Origin: Verrucomicrobia bacterium UBA6775
GTDB taxonomy: Bacteria > Verrucomicrobiota > Verrucomicrobiia > Limisphaerales > UBA1096
Assembly: GCA_002453165.1 (NCBI GenBank)
Contig: DKGH01000214.1
Coordinates: forward strand, 13,750-35,841
Direction of reading: 5' to 3'
Length of the DNA stretch: 22,092 bases
Part shown: piece after piece, positions 17,086-22,092 of the stretch
How the letters are laid out: every line of letters starts with the position of its first letter
How positions within the stretch are numbered: position 1 is the stretch's first letter
Translations under genes and position numbers: made by a program
Notes under the pieces: generated by a model
Databases searched by the model: none
What the model was told of the DNA's origin: nothing
Seen by the model: only the letters and a program-made list of their open reading frames with translations

Positions 17086-18645
17086 ATGGTGGACACGCCC
17101 CAATCATTCTCCGTCCCCGGTCTGGAGGACGGGCGCAAGGCGGACGAGCCCTGTACGATAGTCATTTTCGGCGCGAGCGGCGACCTTACCGTTCGCAAGC
17201 TCATCCCCGCGCTTTACCATCTTTATACCGAGGGGCAGATGCCGGCCTCGTTTAGAGTGGTTGGCTTTGCGCGGCGCGAAAAAACGGACGAGAGCTGGCG
17301 GGAGGAGATGCGCGCTGGTATCGAGAAATACTCCCGCACGAGCCGCGTCGATGGCGCCCATTGGCAGGACTTCGCCACCAACCTATGCTATCATCGTGGT
17401 GATCTGACCGACGCCAACGCCTACGGTGGTCTGGCCGAGCTTCTAGCCTGTTTTGATGATGCGGTTCTGTCAGGTAATCTTGTTTTTTATCTCGCGATTT
17501 CACCTAGCTTGTTTGGCGAGGTGGTGGATCAACTGTATACCGCCGGGTTGCTGAAACGATTTGAGGAGGGCGATCCGAACTGGCAACGGGTGGTGGTGGA
17601 GAAGCCGTTCGGGCATGACCTGAGCTCGGCACAGTTACTCAACAATCATCTGATCCGGCATGCGCGGGAGCGTCAGATTTTTCGTATCGACCATTACCTC
17701 GGTAAGGAGACGGTGCAGAACATCATGATGTTCCGCTTCTCCAACGCCATCTTCGAGCAGTTGTGGAATCGCGAGGCGATCGAGCACGTGCAGATCACCG
17801 TGAGCGAGGACATCGGTGTGGGTAGTCGCGGCGGGTATTTTGAGGAGGTGGGCACGCTGCGGGACATGATGCAGAATCACCTGCTGCAGATCTTGTCGCT
17901 CGTTGCGATGGAGCCTCCACCCTCGCTCGAGGCGGAGGACATCCGCAACGAAAAGGTCAAGCTGCTCAAGTCGATCCGCAAGATGACCCCGGAGGCGGTA
18001 GCAAACAACGTAATACGCGGGCAGTACTTTGCGGGCACAGTTGATGGTGACAACCGTGGAGGCTACCGGCAGGAGGAGCGCGTGAACCCGGAGTCGAATG
18101 TCGAGACTTTCGTGGCGTTGAAGCTTTTCATCGACAACTGGCGATGGAGCGGTGTGCCGTTTTATCTGCGCACTGGCAAAAATCTTCCGCATCGTGCGAG
18201 TGAGGTGCGGGTGCAATTCCGTCCGACGCCCAATGTATTGTTCGCTGCGCAGGATAATCTCGACCTACACGCAAACGCACTGACGCTGCGGCTGCAGCCG
18301 GACGAGGGCATCTCATTGCGGTTCAACGGTAAGGTGCCGGGAAACAGCATCGAGACGCGCCCGGTGCGGATGCACTTCGGCTACGATGCGGAGTTTGGCG
18401 CCTACACGCCGGAGGCTTACGAGAGGCTGCTGCTCGAGGCGATGGCAGGTGACGCCACGCTGTTCATCCGCCGCGACGAGGTGGAGACCGCTTGGCAGAT
18501 CGTCGACGACATCCGGGCAGGGTGGGGCGATACACCGCTATCCAACCGCGAGTTTTATGCCGCCGGAACATGGGGGCCGGTCGCGGCGGATGATCTGCTG
18601 GCAGCGGACAACCATGTTTGGCACATCCCTGTGCCGGCCAAGTGA
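17086..18645 (+). CDS. zwf: Glucose-6-phosphate 1-dehydrogenase
   Basis: A 519-residue cytoplasmic enzyme that oxidises glucose 6-phosphate to 6-phosphogluconolactone, reducing NADP. The coenzyme loop IVIFGASGDLTVRKL (25-39), the EKPFGHDL segment (171-178) and the active-site signature RIDHYLGKE (199-207) are intact. Length is normal. The ATG at 17086 has no recognisable Shine-Dalgarno and follows tRNA-Phe closely, so transcription may start upstream of the tRNA and read through, but no promoter was identified. The TGA stop shares one base with the ATG of pgl (TGATG), so the next enzyme of the same pathway is translationally coupled. Confidence 0.97.
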   Translation: MVDTPQSFSVPGLEDGRKADEPCTIVIFGASGDLTVRKLIPALYHLYTEGQMPASFRVVGFARREKTDESWREEMRAGIEKYSRTSRVDGAHWQDFATNLCYHRGDLTDANAYGGLAELLACFDDAVLSGNLVFYLAISPSLFGEVVDQLYTAGLLKRFEEGDPNWQRVVVEKPFGHDLSSAQLLNNHLIRHARERQIFRIDHYLGKETVQNIMMFRFSNAIFEQLWNREAIEHVQITVSEDIGVGSRGGYFEEVGTLRDMMQNHLLQILSLVAMEPPPSLEAEDIRNEKVKLLKSIRKMTPEAVANNVIRGQYFAGTVDGDNRGGYRQEERVNPESNVETFVALKLFIDNWRWSGVPFYLRTGKNLPHRASEVRVQFRPTPNVLFAAQDNLDLHANALTLRLQPDEGISLRFNGKVPGNSIETRPVRMHFGYDAEFGAYTPEAYERLLLEAMAGDATLFIRRDEVETAWQIVDDIRAGWGDTPLSNREFYAAGTWGPVAADDLLAADNHVWHIPVPAK

Positions 18646-19346
18646 TGACCGGCTACACCGCATTCGCCGACAAGGTTGAGCTGGCCCGGCACGCTGCCGC
18701 GCTGTGGCTCGAGCGCTTGGCCAAGCGCGATCCGGCCAAGCCGTTTACGGTTGCGCTCTCCGGTGGACGCATCCCCAGGCTGCTATACGAATTGGTGGTG
18801 GCGCAGGCGCGTCCGGGCGCGTTCGATAACGTGCATTTTTTCTGGGGCGACGAACGGTTCGTGCCGGCGACCGATGATGAGAGCAACTTCAAGCTCGCCG
18901 ACGAGGGTCTGTTTCAGCCATTGCAAATTCCGCTTGGCCAAGTGCATCGCGTGCTGACCGATCGTAGCGAGGCTGAGGCGGTGCAGGTGGCCGCCGACGA
19001 ATTGCAGCAGTTTGCCGGTGGCCAAGCGCTTGGCCAACCGGTGATCGATCTCGTGTTCCTCGGCATGGGGGAGGATGCCCACGTTGCCTCGCTGTTCCCT
19101 GGTGACACCGAGGCCATCGATTCGCAGGCGGTTTACCTCGCGGTGACCGGTCCGAAACCGCCGCCGCGTCGCATCACGCTGGGCTATCCCGCCTTGGCCG
19201 CCGCGCGCGAAGTCTGGGTGCTGGCCTCCGGCGAAGGCAAAGCCGGAGCATTGCGCGACTCCCTCACCGCCGGCAGCGACACCCCGCTTGGCCGCGTCCT
19301 GCACAGCCGCGAGCAGACAGAAATCTTCACTGACTTTGAGGTGTAA
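18645..19346 (+). CDS. pgl: 6-phosphogluconolactonase
   Basis: A 233-residue enzyme (PGL/DevB type) that hydrolyses 6-phosphogluconolactone made by Zwf. Motifs are VALSGGRIPRLLYELV (36-51), NVHFFWGDERFVP and LVFLGMGEDAHVASLFPG. In the last motif most homologues have DGH, here DAH, and the usual SGGSTP is SGGRIP; neither change removes a residue known to be essential. The ATG at 18645 sits in a TGATG overlap with zwf; an open frame extends to 18618 but the overlapping ATG fits the family length better. Three TTGGCCAA palindromes (18717, 18934, 19030) lie within this gene, the last next to another half copy. Confidence 0.95.
   Translation: MTGYTAFADKVELARHAAALWLERLAKRDPAKPFTVALSGGRIPRLLYELVVAQARPGAFDNVHFFWGDERFVPATDDESNFKLADEGLFQPLQIPLGQVHRVLTDRSEAEAVQVAADELQQFAGGQALGQPVIDLVFLGMGEDAHVASLFPGDTEAIDSQAVYLAVTGPKPPPRRITLGYPALAAAREVWVLASGEGKAGALRDSLTAGSDTPLGRVLHSREQTEIFTDFEV
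18717..19037. repeat. Three TTGGCCAA palindromes inside pgl
   Basis: Copies at 18717-18724 (within GCGCTTGGCCAAGCGC), 18934-18941 and 19030-19037. The last is preceded by GGCCAAGCGC, giving a tandem of one half and one full site. All keep the reading frame, encoding Leu-Ala-Lys or Leu-Gly-Gln. Confidence 0.75.
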
Positions 19347-19349
19347 TTT

Positions 19350-19417
19350 CGGACTCGCAGGCTCGTCCCTCCACGTTCAAGCCAAGCGCAAAATGGAGGG
19401 GAGAGCTAGCGAGTCCG
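19350..19417. repeat. Imperfect 24-bp inverted repeat (long hairpin)
   Basis: Arms at 19350-19373 and 19394-19417 pair over 24 positions with two mismatches and two G-T pairs, around a 20-base loop containing AAGCCAAGCGC. The blocks CGGACTCGC, GCTC and CCCTCCA pair perfectly. It begins 4 bases after the pgl stop. It may terminate pgl transcription, although no T-tract follows, or be one copy of a dispersed REP-like element. The choice depends on whether other copies exist in the genome. Confidence 0.65.
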
Positions 19418-19441
19418 CACAAATATTCAGTCCTCCAAATG

Positions 19442-19568
19442 TTACTCGGCCGTGAGTTCGAATGTTGCGGTGACCGGTTGGTGGTCCGAGAGGAGGCCGG
19501 TCGTATCGTTGACGATGCAGGCTGCGGCTTGGCAGGAGACGATCAGGGTCGGGGGGATGTGCCGATAA
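19442..19568 (-). pseudogene. C-terminal remnant of an endonuclease/exonuclease/phosphatase-family gene
   Basis: On the - strand a frame without a start codon runs into TAA at 19444-19442 and encodes about 42 residues ending in VNDTTGLLSDHQPVTATFEL plus three or four more. The SDHxPV box followed by a final beta strand is the standard C-terminal end of the DNase I-like EEP superfamily. The frame meets a stop about 20 bases inside the 3' end of the ankyrin gene, so the rest of the gene is missing. The break lies at or near the TTGGCCAA copy at 19576-19583 that also ends the ankyrin reading frame. Read as a truncated, non-expressed relic; it could instead be a frame-shifted tail of the ankyrin protein, which is less likely given the motif. 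Confidence 0.5.
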
Positions 19569-21923
19569 TCATCGCTTGGCCAAGCCCTTGGTTAAGGTAT
19601 CGAATTGGGCGGTCAGTTTTTCCTCGTTTTCCAACGCCTTTTTTAATCCCGGGAAAATTGCCGTCGCAATGATGCCTTTCTCTGTTTTGTCGGAAAGTTT
19701 AGCCAACTTGTCGTGGTCCAGTATTCCAGTCTCGCGTGCATGACGGCAGAGTTCGATCAGTTGACGCATTTGTGAGTCAAGTGAGATCAGTTCTTTTTCG
19801 ATAAACTTTTTTGGAAGCAATGGGATGCTTTGGTGCATGGAATCTTCGAACATGAATTTCCCCTGTCCCCGTGCCGTGCCTTCCAAACTGTAAATGCTCA
19901 TCGCGCGTTCAAATATGAGTGTGTGCTCCAAGGCTTCGTACGGTCGCCTGTCGGTTTCCAAGTGGCGTTGCCACTTTGAGAGATCTGCGTCACGCCATTT
20001 ATTCGAGTCAAAGCCGGACTCGAATAAAACGACGATTGTGTTCCCAATGGATTGTTTTGCCATATGCTCGACCATGCTCTGGCCGATTGAATCGTATAGG
20101 CGAAAAAGGAGATTGATATTCTCCATTGCCTCTTCGGGATTATTCTGGTGTTGCTTGAATGCGGTAGACTGCTGCAAAAGTTTTGTGTACCAGTTAATCA
20201 CTTGAAGATGCGGCAGTTCTGTAGTGTAGCCGTTCTCATAGGCGGCGGGGAAATGTTGTTGTTTTCGCCTAGCTGCCTCACGGAGATTGTTCAATACGCC
20301 TTCGAATTGTTCGAAGTAGGCCATCAGTACTTCGTCATCAGAGCCGTTCGCAGGGAAATGTTTTTTAGTTTCTGAATTTGTTCTTGAACGTTCGCGCAGT
20401 TGTTCAGCGAATTTTGCCCAATCTGCAATCGCCTCGTTTGATTGGCTGTTTTCTTCAGGTAGCAATAGCGGCTTCACCTCCTCGAAGCGCTTTTTGATTT
20501 CCGGGTTTAGGAATACCGGTTCTTCTCCGTTTTTTTGGGTGTAAAGAAAACCGCTAAATGGCTCGGCGAAGAAGAAATTCTCATCGTCGGGAGGACTGTT
20601 ATTTTTAAAGTCTGCTCCGCTGTAGTTCCAACCGTCCACCTTGCCGGCTTTCTTGTGCGCTATCCATTCACTCCAATCCTCATTTAATTTGTCTCGAGCC
20701 GCTAAGGCCTTAACCACTTCGGCCTGTGTAGGCTTGTCGTCGGGATCGACATCCGAGTGGCCGGTGAGCAGTTCATCGTGTTCATCAAACCCGTCTCCAT
20801 CCAAATCCACTCCCAATCCACTTTCGAGTTGATGTTCCTGTTTCAACTCTTTTGCAGTATTCCCTGAGTTGTCCCAGATTTTTTCACTCGCCCCTTTGGC
20901 GACCAGTGTGTCGTAGAGTTTGTAAATACCCACTCGCGCGCTTGATACCGAACGGTGCAGAGGAGTCTGACCGCCTCGATCTTTCGCGTTTATGAGTGCC
21001 CCATTCTCGATGAGAAGTTCAGCAATTCCACCCCTATCGTTCTCAGCGGCAACATGAAGCGGCGTCCATTTGCTTCCATATAACGCATTTACGTCTGCCC
21101 CATTTTCGATGAGTAACTTGGCAACCTCGATGTGGCCATTCTCAGTCGCGATATGTAACGCGGTTTGCCCATCGCTCCACTTGGTGTGAATATCCGCTCC
21201 CTTGTCGATCAGGATTTGCACGATGTCACTTAATCCCTCGGACGCAGCAGTTGCCAGGGAGGATTGACCACAGCTTTCACAAGCCAAATGAGTGGCGATA
21301 TTCCTCTCGATCAGCAACATAGCCGTCTCTGAATGACCTTGATGGAGTGCGACATGCAGGACAGATGATCCGTAATTCCCCTGCAGGTCCGATTGGTCGG
21401 TATTGTCTAGAAGCACCTCGATGGTATCGGTAAACCCCTTGGATGCCGCTCCGAGTAGTGGGGTGACATTGTCTTTGGTGGATTCAGCATCCACCTTTGC
21501 CCCTGCAGCGATCAATCGTTTTACTGCATATCGTTGGTTGTTAAACGCTGCAACGTGCAGCGGAGTAATTCCTTCCGGACTGGCAAAGTTGACATCGGCG
21601 CCGCCCTCAAGAAGCAATTTTATTATCCTGCCATGACCTCCACCTGCCGCCAGATGAAGTGGCGTCTGGGATTCTTCGTATAGCAGATTGAGGTCGGCTT
21701 CCTGTGCGATCAGTAACTTGGCAATAGCCAAGTTACCGCTATTTGCCGCAATATGCAGCGGGGTCGCCCCGAACTCGTTTTGTGCATTTATATTCCCTCC
21801 GCTCTCGATATATTTTTTGACTGAGGCCTCATTGCCGTTAATCGCTGCCTGCCAGACATCAATATCGGATCCGCACCCCGTCAAAAGAAGGATGGGGATT
21901 AGAGATTTTAAGACTCTTCTCAT
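19569..21923 (-). CDS. Ankyrin-repeat lipoprotein with calcium-binding-like motif
   Basis: A 784-residue protein. Residues 1-17 are a lipoprotein signal with lipobox LLTGC (Cys17), so it is probably anchored in the outer or cytoplasmic membrane. About ten ankyrin repeats follow (residues 20-350), with clear copies such as TPLHIAANSGNLAIAKLLI and TALHIATENGHIEVAKLLI; repeats 5-7 are degenerate. Next comes DLDGDGFDEHDELLTGHSD, a thrombospondin type 3-like acidic loop common in Verrucomicrobiota and Planctomycetota, then about 390 residues of mostly helical sequence with no recognised family. The C-terminus ends GLAKR inside a TTGGCCAA copy. Codon usage is distinctly AT-richer than in regions 1 and 4, suggesting a different history. 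The start lacks a Shine-Dalgarno. The role is unknown; ankyrin repeats imply protein binding. Confidence 0.85.
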   Translation of the reverse strand: MRRVLKSLIPILLLTGCGSDIDVWQAAINGNEASVKKYIESGGNINAQNEFGATPLHIAANSGNLAIAKLLIAQEADLNLLYEESQTPLHLAAGGGHGRIIKLLLEGGADVNFASPEGITPLHVAAFNNQRYAVKRLIAAGAKVDAESTKDNVTPLLGAASKGFTDTIEVLLDNTDQSDLQGNYGSSVLHVALHQGHSETAMLLIERNIATHLACESCGQSSLATAASEGLSDIVQILIDKGADIHTKWSDGQTALHIATENGHIEVAKLLIENGADVNALYGSKWTPLHVAAENDRGGIAELLIENGALINAKDRGGQTPLHRSVSSARVGIYKLYDTLVAKGASEKIWDNSGNTAKELKQEHQLESGLGVDLDGDGFDEHDELLTGHSDVDPDDKPTQAEVVKALAARDKLNEDWSEWIAHKKAGKVDGWNYSGADFKNNSPPDDENFFFAEPFSGFLYTQKNGEEPVFLNPEIKKRFEEVKPLLLPEENSQSNEAIADWAKFAEQLRERSRTNSETKKHFPANGSDDEVLMAYFEQFEGVLNNLREAARRKQQHFPAAYENGYTTELPHLQVINWYTKLLQQSTAFKQHQNNPEEAMENINLLFRLYDSIGQSMVEHMAKQSIGNTIVVLFESGFDSNKWRDADLSKWQRHLETDRRPYEALEHTLIFERAMSIYSLEGTARGQGKFMFEDSMHQSIPLLPKKFIEKELISLDSQMRQLIELCRHARETGILDHDKLAKLSDKTEKGIIATAIFPGLKKALENEEKLTAQFDTLTKGLAKR

Positions 21924-22092
21924 GATAAAACCGACGACCGACGCGATTCACCCCAAACACTTTTGCCGGATAAAAAGGCATCACAATCGCTGTGAGCAAA
22001 AATATTATTTTTCGGATGTTAGTTTCAAATAATAAATAATAGAAAAAATGGATCGACTCGTCGTTTTGCGCTTGGTCGCGTCCTGCAACGCT
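21924..22092. other. Upstream region of the ankyrin gene, to window edge
   Basis: AT-rich DNA. A weak promoter for the ankyrin gene may lie on the - strand (TTGAAA at 22028-22023, TAATAT at 22007-22002, spacing only 15). An open frame on the - strand from the edge ends at TAA 22007-22005 (about 28 codons, tail YYLKLTSEK) and a + strand ATG at 22048 opens 15 codons to the edge; neither can be supported as a gene from so little sequence. Confidence 0.3.

Noticed and set aside
19439..19672. + strand frame of 77 codons over the EEP remnant
   Set aside because: No similarity to any family I know, overlaps the ankyrin 3' end, and the opposite strand carries the SDHQPV motif.
20940..21900. CRISPR-like regular repeats in the ankyrin gene
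   Set aside because: The 33-codon periodicity is ankyrin coding repeats, not identical short repeats with spacers; no CRISPR array was seen in the window.
21981..21995. TCACA-N5-TGTGA as a CRP-type site
   Set aside because: The arms are in the reverse order of a CRP site and the spacing is wrong.

Overview
The window reads as chromosomal DNA from a Verrucomicrobiota bacterium, probably of the Pedosphaera/Limisphaera type. This is inferred from the gene families: a DUF4159-MoxR-DUF58-BatA/VWA-DUF4175 operon, which is typical of Verrucomicrobiota and Planctomycetota, a large ankyrin lipoprotein with a thrombospondin-3-like calcium motif, and weak or absent Shine-Dalgarno sequences. Taxonomy cannot be fixed from sequence reading alone. 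Gene density is high and no stretch longer than about 300 bases lacks a gene.

Region 1 (1-12170, + strand) is one long, tightly packed operon. It contains the 3' end of an unknown gene, a DUF4159 protein, a MoxR AAA+ ATPase, a DUF58 protein, a membrane-anchored BatA/VWA protein, a very large DUF4175 coiled-coil membrane protein, a membrane protein with a glutamine-amidotransferase-like fold, and a secreted caspase-like (clan CD) peptidase. Most neighbours overlap by an ATGA or GTGA, which suggests translational coupling and a shared envelope-associated function. That function is not experimentally known for this gene set.

Region 2 (12199-14993, - strand) is the S-adenosylmethionine cycle: metK followed by ahcY, with a good sigma70-type promoter, a short dyad-containing leader and an intrinsic terminator. 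Region 3 (15056-16894, +) is cysI, the assimilatory sulfite reductase hemoprotein, transcribed divergently from metK; together the two units link sulfur assimilation to methionine and SAM metabolism. Region 4 (16983-19346, +) is tRNA-Phe followed by zwf and pgl, the first two steps of the oxidative pentose phosphate pathway.

Region 5 (19347-22092) looks accessory. It has a long imperfect hairpin, the C-terminal remnant of an endonuclease/exonuclease/phosphatase-family gene, and a 784-residue ankyrin-repeat lipoprotein on the - strand.

Two features cut across the gene map. First, the palindrome TTGGCCAA, often extended to GCTTGGCCAAGC, occurs at least 18 times, in coding and noncoding DNA, where about 0.3 would be expected by chance. 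Second, ahcY, metK and cysI alternate between GC-rich and AT-rich codon usage inside single intact reading frames, which suggests recombination between diverged strains or a mixed assembly.
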